From positions 3,348,001 through 3,412,000 of the forward strand of contig NZ_CP026304.1 in the NCBI RefSeq assembly GCF_003054555.1: 64,000 nucleotides of DNA, written 5' to 3'. The DNA is from Streptomyces lunaelactis (GTDB lineage: Bacteria > Actinomycetota > Actinomycetes > Streptomycetales > Streptomycetaceae). The notes beneath the pieces are model-generated. The model searched no databases. It had not been told where the DNA came from and saw only the letters and a program-made list of their open reading frames with translations. Positions 17,153-24,968 of this stretch are shown in pieces. The position numbers and the translations under genes are program-made. Position 1 is the first letter of the stretch; every line of letters begins with the position of its first letter.

Positions 17153-17182
17153 GCTAACAAACCACCCCGGTAAGCGATTCCC
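17153..17182 (-). promoter_or_regulatory. ECF (SigR-like) promoter of candidate sRNA
   Basis: Minus strand GGGAAT (17182-17177), 18-base spacer, GTTAGC with GTT at 17158-17156. This is the GGAAT-N18-GTT arrangement of SigR-type promoters. The alternative vegetative -10 TAGCCT overlaps the same place but has no good -35. Confidence 0.5.
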
Positions 17183-17248
17183 GCATCGCACGTTGACTCC
17201 CGATCAGCCGGTGAACGGTCGGGGACCGGTCGGCGAACGTGCCCGCGG

Positions 17249-19636
17249 TCAGTCCCGCAGAAGGTCCGGTACGCCCTGTGCGTCCGGCTCGTCCCGCCGG
17301 TCCGAGACCACCGTGAGCTGCTGGGTCGCCCGGGTCAGCGCCACGTACAGCACCCGCAGCCCGGCCGGTGACTCGTCCGCGATCTCCGCGGGCGAGACGA
17401 CGACCGTCGCGTCGTACTCCAGTCCCTTCGCCTCCAGCGAGCCGAGTGCCACCACCCGTTCGCCGAGTCCGGCCAGCCAGCGCGCCGCCTGCTCGCGGCG
17501 GTTCATCGCGACGACGACGCCGACGGTGCCGTCGACGCGGTCCAGCAGGCGCTGAGCCTCCTCCCGTACGGCCGAGGCCAGATCCCCGTCCCGGACGACG
17601 GCGAAGCGCGGCTGCACGCCCGTGGAGCGGACCGCGGACGGGGACTTCATGCCGGGCATCGCGAGCGCCAGCACCTTGGCCGCCAGCTCGGCGATCTCCG
17701 CCGGGTTGCGGTAGTTGACAGTCAGTTCGAAACGGCGACGCGGGCGGCTGCCCAGCGCCTCGTCGCGCGCCTGTGCCGCCTCGTCCGGCGACGACCAGGA
17801 GGACTGCGCCGGATCGCCGACGACCGTCCAGGTCGCCTGCCGGCCGCGGCGGCCGACCATCCGCCACTGCATCGGGGTGAGGTCCTGCGCCTCGTCGACG
17901 ATGACATGCGCGTACTCGGTACGTTCCAGGGCCAGCCGTTCCGCCCGCTCGCGCTGGGTCTCCTCGCGGTGCGGCATCAGCTCCTCGAGACCGGTGAGCG
18001 CGTCCAGGGGGTCGTACTCGCGCTTCTTCCTGGGCCGGGCCGGGGTGCCGAGCAGCGTCCCCAGCTCGTCCAGGAGCGCCACGTCGTGCACCGAGAGGGG
18101 GCCGCGTCCTTCGCTGCCGAACCGCCGCAGGGAGCGGGCGAGGCGGCGCACCTCGCCCGGGTTGAGCACGCTCCGCGCCCAGCGGCCGAGGCGGCGCTCG
18201 TCGGCCATCGCGACGAGCACGCCGCGCGGGGTCAGTTCCGGCCACCACGCGTCGAGGAACGCGATGAAGCTGTCCTCGGCGGATACGTCGTCGTCGAAGG
18301 AGGAGCGCAGTTCGGCGGCGAGCTCGCGGTCGCCGGACGCGCCCCGTCCCCCGGAGCCGGACTTCGACCACAGGGCGTCCAGCAGCATCCTGCGGGCGCG
18401 CGGGCGCAGCAGATTGACCGGGGTGGTGCCGCCCAGGACGTTGTGGCGGATGCGGTTGAGCTCGGCGGCCTCGATCTCGATCCGGCGGCCGAAGGCGACG
18501 ACGCGCAGCCGGTCGGGCGGCCCGGAGGGGGCCTGGAGTTCCTCGCCGAAGGCGAGCTGCCCCTCCCGTGGCGCCGGGGGCCCCGACAGCTCCAGCGCGC
18601 CCCGTGCGGCCTTGCGGAGCACCTTCAGCATCCGCGAGGAACCCTTGATACGGGCCACGGCCGGTTCGTCGTACGCCGTGGCCTCGGCGCCGTCGACCAG
18701 ATTGCCGACCGCGCGGATCGCGACCTGCCCCTCCTCGCCCAGCGACGGCAGTACGCCCTCGGTGTACGCGACGAGCAGAGGGGTCGGCGAGACGATCAGG
18801 ATGCCGCCCGCGTATCTCCTGCGGTCCTGGTAGAGCAGATACGCCGCCCGGTGCAGGGCCACCGCGGTCTTGCCGGTACCCGGACCGCCCTCGACATACG
18901 TCACGGACGCGGCGGGGGCACGGATCACCAGGTCCTGCTCCGCCTGGATGGAGGCGACGATGTCCCGCATGGTGTGGCTGCGGGCCTGCCCGAGGGCCGC
19001 CATCAGGGCGCCGTCGCCGATGACCGGGAGCTCCGCCCCGTCCAGGGTGGCGGTCAGCTCCGGGCGCATCAGGTCGTCCTCGACACCGAGGACCTTGCGG
19101 CCCTTGGAGCGGATGACCCGCCGGCGTACCACCCGGCCCGGATCGACCGGTGTCGAGCGGTAGAACGGGGCCGCGGCCGGGGCGCGCCAGTCGATGACCA
19201 GCGGCGCGTAGTCGGAGTCCAGGACTCCGATACGGCCGATGTGCAGCGTCTCCCCGATCTCGGCGGTGCCGTCCACGCGTACGGCGTCGTCGGCGGGCTC
19301 GATCGAGGTGAAAGCCCCGTCCGGGCCTTTCTCGCCGTCCTTGCCGCGCAGCAGATCGATCCGTCCGAAGAGGAAGTCCTCGAACTCGTTGTTCAGGCGG
19401 TTGAGGTGGACGCCGGCCCGGAAGACCTGGGCGTCCCGCTCGGCGAGCGCGCCGGGCGTACCGACCTGGCCGCGTTTGGCGGCGTCGCTCATCAGGAATT
19501 CCGCCTCGTGGATCTTCTCCTCGAGGCGGCGGTAGACCTGGTCCAGATGTTCCTGCTCGACACCGATTTCACGGTCCCGGACCGTGTCGACGGCTGATCC
19601 GGGCTTGGAATCAACAGCGGCATCCTGCGCGGCCAC
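17249..19636 (-). CDS. helD: HelD-type superfamily 1 helicase (RNA polymerase-associated)
   Basis: 795 residues from a GTG at 19636 with GAAGGGGGC upstream. The N-terminal coiled-coil arm (about 20-95) and the segment IGRIGVLDSDYAPLVIDWRA (133-152) are typical of HelD rather than UvrD. The Walker A is GGPGTGKT (250-257), the Walker B VIVDEAQDLTPMQW, with later SF1 motifs VNYRN and YVALTRATQQL. HelD proteins enter the RNA polymerase channels and release stalled enzyme; some actinobacterial members give rifampicin tolerance. The gene stands alone between the rsuA-sigU operon and the candidate sRNA. Confidence 0.88.
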   Translation of the reverse strand: MAAQDAAVDSKPGSAVDTVRDREIGVEQEHLDQVYRRLEEKIHEAEFLMSDAAKRGQVGTPGALAERDAQVFRAGVHLNRLNNEFEDFLFGRIDLLRGKDGEKGPDGAFTSIEPADDAVRVDGTAEIGETLHIGRIGVLDSDYAPLVIDWRAPAAAPFYRSTPVDPGRVVRRRVIRSKGRKVLGVEDDLMRPELTATLDGAELPVIGDGALMAALGQARSHTMRDIVASIQAEQDLVIRAPAASVTYVEGGPGTGKTAVALHRAAYLLYQDRRRYAGGILIVSPTPLLVAYTEGVLPSLGEEGQVAIRAVGNLVDGAEATAYDEPAVARIKGSSRMLKVLRKAARGALELSGPPAPREGQLAFGEELQAPSGPPDRLRVVAFGRRIEIEAAELNRIRHNVLGGTTPVNLLRPRARRMLLDALWSKSGSGGRGASGDRELAAELRSSFDDDVSAEDSFIAFLDAWWPELTPRGVLVAMADERRLGRWARSVLNPGEVRRLARSLRRFGSEGRGPLSVHDVALLDELGTLLGTPARPRKKREYDPLDALTGLEELMPHREETQRERAERLALERTEYAHVIVDEAQDLTPMQWRMVGRRGRQATWTVVGDPAQSSWSSPDEAAQARDEALGSRPRRRFELTVNYRNPAEIAELAAKVLALAMPGMKSPSAVRSTGVQPRFAVVRDGDLASAVREEAQRLLDRVDGTVGVVVAMNRREQAARWLAGLGERVVALGSLEAKGLEYDATVVVSPAEIADESPAGLRVLYVALTRATQQLTVVSDRRDEPDAQGVPDLLRD

Positions 19637-19697
19637 CGAGGCCCCCTTCTGACGTGCACTGGGCAGCCGTCAACCGTACGCGAAGGGGGCGAAAATG

Positions 19698-20531
19698 TCA
19701 GGCTTCGACCTCCACCAGTCGCTTGCCTTCGAACGTACGGACCTCGAAGTGGTCGATGTCATTGCGGTCCATCGCCGCGCCGCCATGGACGTAGAGCGGG
19801 TTCTTCGCCGCCGTGACCGGGCTGTCCGGGATGCCGTAACCCCACTTCGGCACAGCCCAGGAGGTCACGACCTCCTCCTCGCCGGTCTTGGAGACGGCGA
19901 TCAGGTTGCACTTCAGCGGACCCTTGACGTTCTTCAGTTCGAGAACGGTGTGGGTGCCCCAGCCCTTCTTCTCCAGGCCGACGGTCGCGCTGACCTTGGT
20001 CGTCGCGTCCGTCGCCCTGACCTTCTCGTCCATGTGGTTGAAGAAGGCGTCCTCTGCGGGACTGGTGGGGTGCGGGTCCGCGCCGGCCACGGGATTCTTC
20101 GTGTCGTCCGACGTGGCGACGACCGCGACGGCGGGACCGCCGATGATCAGCGCCGCGGCGGCCGCGACCATGTACATCCCGCGCCGGCGCTTGGCCGCCC
20201 GCTTGGCGGCGACCTCGTCGAGCAGTCCGCCGAGCAGCTGCGGGCTGGGTGCGGTGGGCACCACCGGAACGGGCCGCTGCTGCGGGAAGCCCGCTCCCGG
20301 CATGGCATGCAGGCCGCGCATGTTCAGCACGTTCGGCTGCTGGACCGGTGAAGGGGCTTCCGCCAGCATGGCCAGCATCGGCTCCATCCCGGAGAACTCC
20401 TCGAGGTGGGTGGCGCAGATGTCGCAGCCTGCCAGATGCGCCTCGAAGGCGGAGGCGTCCGCGTCGTCCAGGATGCCGAGCACATACGCGCCGACGGCGT
20501 CGTGTACGGATTCCTGCTCGTACATGGTCAT
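19698..20531 (-). CDS. rsuA: zinc-finger anti-sigma factor for SigU
   Basis: 277 residues. The N-terminal zinc-associated anti-sigma domain has His32-x3-Cys36-x2-Cys39 (HLAGCDIC). A Pro-rich linker follows, then one membrane helix (GMYMVAAAAALIIGG, about 140-160) and an extracytoplasmic domain of about 110 residues. Its ATG overlaps the sigma factor stop (ATGA), fixing stoichiometry. As I recall, S. coelicolor RsuA holds SigU inactive, and loss of RsuA blocks aerial growth. The single-pass layout suggests release of SigU by regulated proteolysis after an envelope signal. Confidence 0.85.
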   Translation of the reverse strand: MTMYEQESVHDAVGAYVLGILDDADASAFEAHLAGCDICATHLEEFSGMEPMLAMLAEAPSPVQQPNVLNMRGLHAMPGAGFPQQRPVPVVPTAPSPQLLGGLLDEVAAKRAAKRRRGMYMVAAAAALIIGGPAVAVVATSDDTKNPVAGADPHPTSPAEDAFFNHMDEKVRATDATTKVSATVGLEKKGWGTHTVLELKNVKGPLKCNLIAVSKTGEEEVVTSWAVPKWGYGIPDSPVTAAKNPLYVHGGAAMDRNDIDHFEVRTFEGKRLVEVEA

Positions 20532-21115
20532 GCCGTGACCCCCCTCTCCTCCAGAGCGAGCTTCATGGAACGCAGTGCGTAGAACACCCGGGAGCGCACC
20601 GTTCCGCTGGGTATGCCGAGCGTCTCGGCCGCCTCATTGACCGTACGTCCCTTGAAATACGTCTCGACAAGGACTTCCCTGTGGGCAGGCGTCAAATCAT
20701 CGAGTGCATCTGAGAGCGTCATCAGCCACAACGCCTTGTCGATCTCGTCCTCCGCGGGCATGACCTCCAGCGGCGACGGATCGACCTCCTGCGGCCGGGC
20801 CTGCCGGCTGCGGTGACCGTCGATGACGATGCGGCGTGCCACCGTCACCAGCCAGGGTCGGACAGAGCCGGTCGCTCGGTTGAGCTGACCGGCGTTCTTC
20901 CAGGCACGGATGAGCGTCTCCTGTACGACGTCCTCGGCACGCTGGCGATCGCCGGCGACGAGGCGCAGTACATAGGCGAGCAATGGTCCCGCATGTTCGC
21001 GATACAGCGCGCGCATGAGTTCCTCGTCAGGTGCTGAGGAGTCGATGCGTGGCTTCTCGCTTCGATGGCGGGCCCTTTGCGGACGGTCATCGGCCACGGC
21101 CGCATCCTTGCGCAC
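20528..21115 (-). CDS. sigU: ECF sigma factor SigU
   Basis: 195 residues from a GTG at 21115 with GGGAGG six bases upstream. Region 2 (LLAYVLRLVAGDRQRAEDVV and QETLIRAWKNAG) and region 4 (LTPAHREVLVETYFKGRTVN, then a helix-turn-helix GIPSGTVRSRVFYALRSMK) are both complete, with the short linker typical of ECF factors. It directs RNA polymerase to an envelope or secretion regulon and is held by the coupled anti-sigma gene. Its own promoter is probably within 21120-21230, where TGAAAGTTTTC (21210-21200) resembles an ECF -35, but I could not fix the -10. Confidence 0.87.
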   Translation of the reverse strand: MRKDAAVADDRPQRARHRSEKPRIDSSAPDEELMRALYREHAGPLLAYVLRLVAGDRQRAEDVVQETLIRAWKNAGQLNRATGSVRPWLVTVARRIVIDGHRSRQARPQEVDPSPLEVMPAEDEIDKALWLMTLSDALDDLTPAHREVLVETYFKGRTVNEAAETLGIPSGTVRSRVFYALRSMKLALEERGVTA

Positions 21116-21230
21116 CTGAACCTCCCGGTCGAGACCCTGATTTCGGCTGACTGCTTCTCCCCCATCACTACGGGGACGGCAGACGCATCACTCAACGCCC
21201 GGGAGAAAACTTTCAAGATCTTTTACGAGG

Positions 21231-21319
21231 GGTCCCGGAACGGTCCCCGGCCGGGTCCCGGCACGGCTCCAGACGGGTCCCGGCAAGGTCCCCGGCCGGG
21301 TCCCGGCACGGTTCCAGAC
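21231..21319. repeat. two tandem 44-bp GC repeats
   Basis: Copies at 21231-21274 and 21276-21319 (period 45) differ at only a few bases. Each contains GGTCCCCGGCCGGGTCC, able to form a strong hairpin, and ends TCCAGAC. They sit between the CGNR gene's stop and the sigU upstream region and may serve as its terminator. Confidence 0.7.
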
Positions 21320-21324
21320 CGGCC

Positions 21325-21918
21325 TCAGGCCCTGGCCACCGCGGCCCGGCGACGGTGTCTGGCGACCCGCTCGCGGTTCCCGCAGACCTCGCTGGAGCAC
21401 CAGCGGCGCCGCCGTCCCCGCGAGGTGTCCAGATAGACGCGGCGGCAGTTGTCGCCCTCGCACTGCCGCAGCCGGGCGCGGGCCACCGGGTCGGTGAGCA
21501 GCTCCACGGCGTCGCGGGCGATCGCGGCGAGCAGTGCGGCGCACTCGGGTGCGGCGCTCAGCGCCCGTACGAGAGAGCCGTCGCCGGTCCGTACGGCCCT
21601 GATCCCGGGCGGCGGTCCGGCCGCGAGGACATTGACGCGCTCCAGGGCGGGCTCGGCGTACTGGTCGTCGATCTCGGCCCGCACCAGCCGGCCCAGACAG
21701 TCCCGCAGCTCGATGAAGCGGGCAGCCCACTGGCCGTCGACGGCCGGCAGCGGTGTGCCGGCGGGCACCAGGCCCGCCCCCACCAGCCACTGGCCGAGGC
21801 GGCCGGCTTCCGCCAGCGGTTCTCCCGCGTCGGGGGCCGACCCCGAGGTCGCCACCAGGTCCAGGCAGATCCGTCCGGAGTCGAACCGCCAGTCGTACGA
21901 GCCCATGCCCGCCGTCAT
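21325..21918 (-). CDS. CGNR zinc-finger (ABATE-domain) regulator
   Basis: 197 residues. The N-terminal ABATE domain (about 8-130) precedes a C-terminal zinc finger with CEGDNC and CSSEVCGNRERVARHR, the CGNR signature thought to bind DNA. Families of this kind are widespread in actinobacteria and presumed stress-responsive regulators; targets are unknown. It is a single gene, followed on its 3' side by the 45-bp tandem repeats. Confidence 0.88.
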   Translation of the reverse strand: MTAGMGSYDWRFDSGRICLDLVATSGSAPDAGEPLAEAGRLGQWLVGAGLVPAGTPLPAVDGQWAARFIELRDCLGRLVRAEIDDQYAEPALERVNVLAAGPPPGIRAVRTGDGSLVRALSAAPECAALLAAIARDAVELLTDPVARARLRQCEGDNCRRVYLDTSRGRRRRWCSSEVCGNRERVARHRRRAAVARA

Positions 21919-22065
21919 GCGCCTGTCACCGCCTCGGTCGGAGGGTGCCGGTGGGAGCTGTCCCTCTCAGAGTGCCCGTCCCGGGGCGCCGCCGGAACCC
22001 CTCCTCAACCTGCGTGCGGCGGGCGGGAGGACTGGAACGGGGCAGGGGGCAAGCGTGATACTGCG

Positions 22066-23205
22066 TCAGGCGTCGGCGTACTTCGTGTCGGCCGCCGGGT
22101 CCAGGGCCAGCCGGTAGCCCCGCTTGACGACGGTCTGGATCAGCTTGGGCGCGCCCAGCGCCGTACGCAGCCGGGCCATCGCCGTCTCGACGGCGTGCTC
22201 GTCGCGGCCCGAGCCCGGCAGCGCCCGCAGCAGATCGGAGCGGGAAACCACCCAGCCGGGCCGCCGGGACAGAGCGCGCAGCAGGGCCATTCCGGCGGGC
22301 GGCACGGGCCGCAGATCGTCGTCGACCAGGACCGCGTGGCCCCGGATCTCCATGCGGCGGCCCGCGACCGGGAGCGTGCGGGCGCGGGAGGGCAGCTCAA
22401 GGCCGAGCACCTGGACGAGCGGGCCGAGCCGGAAGCGCTCGGGCTGCACCGTGGAGACTCCCTCGGCCTGCAGCGGCAGCGCGGTGACCGGCCCCACGCA
22501 GGCCGCCAGTACATCGTGGTCCAGGGCGCGCAGCAGCTCGGGCAGCTGACCACGGGTCTCGGCGCGGGAGAGCAGCGACGCGGCGGCCGGTGCGCTGGTG
22601 AAGCTGAGGGCGTCCAGGGCGCGGGCGACGGTCGCGTCGAGCAGCCGGTCGAGGGGGTCGAGGTTCTCCGGCGCCATCCACCGGTAGACCGGTACGACGA
22701 CGACATCGGCGCCCCCGGCCCGTAGCGACTCGACGAACCCGGGGAGCGGCTCGCCGTGCAGCTGGAGCGCGATCCGGCGGCCCCCGACCCCCTCCCCCAG
22801 CAGCCGGTCGAGCACCTCGGCCATGGACTCGGAGGCCGGGGACCACTCCTCGGTGAGCCCGGCGGCACGGACCGCGCCCCGCACCTTCGGCCCGCGCGCC
22901 AGCAGTTCCACGCCGCGCAGCCGGGCCAGCAGCTCCTCCCCGCACCCCCAGCCGTCGGCGGCCTCCACCCAGCCGCGGAAGCCGATCGCGGTGGTGGCGA
23001 CCACGACATCGGGCGCGTGGTCGATCAGCTCCTTGGTGGCGGCGAGGAGTTCGGCATCGTCGGCGAGCGGAACGATACGCAGGGCGGGGGCGTGGATGAC
23101 GGCGGCGCCGCGCCTGCGGAGCAGCGCGCCGAGCTCGTCGGCACGCCGGGCGGCGGTCACGCCGACGGTGAATCCCGCGAGCGGCCCGTGCTGTTGATTG
23201 CGCAT
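22066..23205 (-). CDS. nnaR: HemD-like domain fused to winged-helix regulator, NnaR type
   Basis: 379 residues from ATG 23205 with AGGGA upstream. The N-terminal 260 residues are a uroporphyrinogen-III synthase (HemD) fold (GFTVGVTAARRADELGALL). The C-terminal 95 are an OmpR/PhoB-type winged helix (DLLRALPGSGRDEHAVETA, then RLRTALGAPKLIQTVVKRGY). This architecture matches NnaR, reported as a regulator of nitrate/nitrite assimilation in Streptomyces and mycobacteria and itself a GlnR target. It lies 101 bases downstream of narK on the same strand. Whether the HemD half is enzymatic or senses a tetrapyrrole cannot be read from sequence. Confidence 0.85.
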   Translation of the reverse strand: MRNQQHGPLAGFTVGVTAARRADELGALLRRRGAAVIHAPALRIVPLADDAELLAATKELIDHAPDVVVATTAIGFRGWVEAADGWGCGEELLARLRGVELLARGPKVRGAVRAAGLTEEWSPASESMAEVLDRLLGEGVGGRRIALQLHGEPLPGFVESLRAGGADVVVVPVYRWMAPENLDPLDRLLDATVARALDALSFTSAPAAASLLSRAETRGQLPELLRALDHDVLAACVGPVTALPLQAEGVSTVQPERFRLGPLVQVLGLELPSRARTLPVAGRRMEIRGHAVLVDDDLRPVPPAGMALLRALSRRPGWVVSRSDLLRALPGSGRDEHAVETAMARLRTALGAPKLIQTVVKRGYRLALDPAADTKYADA

Positions 23206-23306
23206 CTGGTCGTCCCTACTCTGACCCACCGGTCCGGTGTACGGACGGGGCGACCGAGCCTGCCAACGGTGCGTGACGGGCCCGGTTCTCCTGGATTTCC
23301 CCCGTG

Positions 23307-24647
23307 TTACACCTCCGCGTAGCTGAGCTGCGGCTTCGCCTCCGCAACCGGCTGCACGGCGGTGGCGGTCCGGCGAAGGTATACCGCCCATGTCACGGCG
23401 AAACAGGCCGCGTAGAAGGCGAGGAAGGCGACGAACGCCGATGTGCCGGTGCCCGCGGTGAGGAAGGACTGGCGGAAGGCGAGGTTGATGCCGAGCCCGC
23501 CGAGCGCACCCACCGCGCCGATCAGCCCCATGGACGCACCGGACAGCCGCCGCCCGTACGCGGCCGCCGCCTCGCCGCTCATGCCCTTCGCGACCGCCTT
23601 CGCGTGGAAGATGCCGGGGATCATCTTGTACGTGGAGCCGTTGCCGACCCCGGTCAGCACGAAGAGCACGATGAACGCGGTGGTGAAGAGCGCCAGCGAC
23701 TTCTCCACGGAGGCGAGTACGACGACCCCCGTGGCCACGCCCATGCCGAGGAAGTTCCACAGGGTGATGCGCGCGCCGCCGAAGCGGTCGGCGAGCCGGC
23801 CGCCGACCGGCCGGATCAGCGAGCCGAGCAGCGGCCCGATGAAGGTGATGGACGCGGCCTGCAGCGGCGTACGCCCGAACTGCGTCTGCAGGACCAGGCC
23901 GAAGGCGAAGCTGTAGCCGATGAACGACCCGAAGGTGCCGATGTAGAGGAAGGACATGATCCAGGTGTGCGGATCGCGTACGGCGTCCTTCGCCGCCCCG
24001 GTGTCATTCTTGACCGGGGCGAGATTGTCCATGAAGAGGGCGGCGCAGATCGCGGAGAGGGCGATGAAGGGGAGGTAGATCCCGAGCAGCACGCGCGGTC
24101 CGCCGGCCGCGCCGATGACCGCGAGCCCGGCCAGCTGCACGACGGGCACCCCGATGTTGCCGCCGCCCGCGTTCAGCCCGAGCGCCCAGCCCTTCTTCCG
24201 CAGCGGGAAGAAGGAGTTGATGTTGGTCATGGAGGAAGCGAAGTTCCCGCCGCCCACGCCGGTGAGCATCGCGACCAGCATGAAGGTGGTGTACGAGGTC
24301 CCGGGCTCCATCACCACGAAGGCGGCGGCCGTCGGCAGGATGAGCATCGACGCGGCGACGATGGTCCAGTTGCGGCCGCCGAATCGGGCGACGGCGAAGG
24401 TGTACGGGACCCGGATGAAGGCCCCGACCAGCGTGGCCATGGCCACCAGGAAGAACTTCCCGGCGGGGTCGATCCCGTACTCGGGTCCCATGAACAGGAC
24501 CAGGACGGACCACAGGGTCCAGATCGAGAACCCGATATGTTCGGAAAGGATGGAGAAGACCAGATTGCGCCGGGCGATGCTCTCCCCTCGCGCCTCCCAG
24601 AACGCCTCGTCCTCCGGGTCCCACTGTTCGATCCACCGGCTTGCCAT
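23307..24647 (-). CDS. narK: nitrate/nitrite transporter, MFS (NarK family)
   Basis: 446 residues with 12 predicted membrane helices. Both NarK nitrate signatures are visible: the Gly-rich helix MLTGVGGGNFASSMTNINSF in the N-half and FVLTGVGNGSTYKMIPGIF in the C-half, plus Arg residues in helices 2 and 8. The start is ATG 24647 with GGAGG upstream. It imports nitrate or exchanges nitrate and nitrite. The neighbour nnaR and the upstream GlnR-type box tie it to nitrogen assimilation. Confidence 0.9.
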   Translation of the reverse strand: MASRWIEQWDPEDEAFWEARGESIARRNLVFSILSEHIGFSIWTLWSVLVLFMGPEYGIDPAGKFFLVAMATLVGAFIRVPYTFAVARFGGRNWTIVAASMLILPTAAAFVVMEPGTSYTTFMLVAMLTGVGGGNFASSMTNINSFFPLRKKGWALGLNAGGGNIGVPVVQLAGLAVIGAAGGPRVLLGIYLPFIALSAICAALFMDNLAPVKNDTGAAKDAVRDPHTWIMSFLYIGTFGSFIGYSFAFGLVLQTQFGRTPLQAASITFIGPLLGSLIRPVGGRLADRFGGARITLWNFLGMGVATGVVVLASVEKSLALFTTAFIVLFVLTGVGNGSTYKMIPGIFHAKAVAKGMSGEAAAAYGRRLSGASMGLIGAVGALGGLGINLAFRQSFLTAGTGTSAFVAFLAFYAACFAVTWAVYLRRTATAVQPVAEAKPQLSYAEV

Positions 24648-24719
24648 CACGCGCCTCCACGGTTCTCGGGTCGTGGAAGGGACGCTATGAACGGCGCGTT
24701 TCAGCCCCGGTGGCGTGAG

Positions 24720-24746
24720 GTGACCGGTGCGAAACCTTGCTCTCAC
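24720..24746 (+). promoter_or_regulatory. GlnR-type box upstream of narK
   Basis: GTGAC-n6-GAAAC-n6-CTCAC on the plus strand, keeping the a-b-a spacing of the GlnR consensus (gTnAC-n6-GaAAC). It lies 73-99 bases before the narK start, and the narK-nnaR locus is a reported GlnR target in S. coelicolor, as I recall. Confidence 0.55.
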
Positions 24747-24863
24747 CAGGTGGCCGGGGCCTGTGTGAGCCCCGCTAAGCGGTGTCGGGGATGTCCGGGT
24801 GGGTGAAGGTGGGGGTACCTCCCGTGCCCGCAGGGCTACGGGGGAGGGTCGAGGGCCGAGTCT

Positions 24864-24920
24864 GGCAAGGCGGAGGAAGGAGTCCACGCGGAGCGTCGGC
24901 GACTGACGACAACGCAGCCA
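24864..24920. repeat. dispersed intergenic repeat, copy A
   Basis: It begins GGCAAGGCGGAGGA and ends GACGACAACGCAGCCA. The same start and end motifs flank a different centre at 59101-59160. I recognise the family as abundant in Streptomyces intergenic regions. Confidence 0.6.
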
Positions 24921-24968
24921 GGCGACAGCCATCGGCCCGCGACGCCGCCCGGACTTCCCCGGGGCCGC

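Larger units (their letters stand above)
16829..17248. other. 420-base gap: malic enzyme promoter plus candidate sRNA
   Basis: No convincing protein gene. The distal half is dominated by a structured RNA-like element (17007-17146) with its own promoter and terminator. The part nearest the malic enzyme (16829-17000) is AT-richer than its surroundings and presumably contains that gene's promoter. Confidence 0.6.
24648..24968. other. 321-base gap: GlnR box and dispersed repeat
   Basis: Proximal to narK are its promoter region and the GlnR-type box (24720-24746). From about 24811 to 24960 the DNA is a common Streptomyces repeat: a GGGGGTACCTCCCGTGCCC stretch, then the element at 24864-24920. No protein gene is credible here. 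Confidence 0.6.

Noticed and set aside
16954..17191. Short minus-strand reading frames across the candidate sRNA
   Set aside because: They overlap the stem structure and terminator, have atypical composition and no ribosome site, and are better explained as RNA.
18000..18371. Extended minus-strand alternative frame within helD as a separate gene
   Set aside because: It lies wholly within the helD coding sequence in another frame and is Arg/Pro/Ala-rich without motifs.
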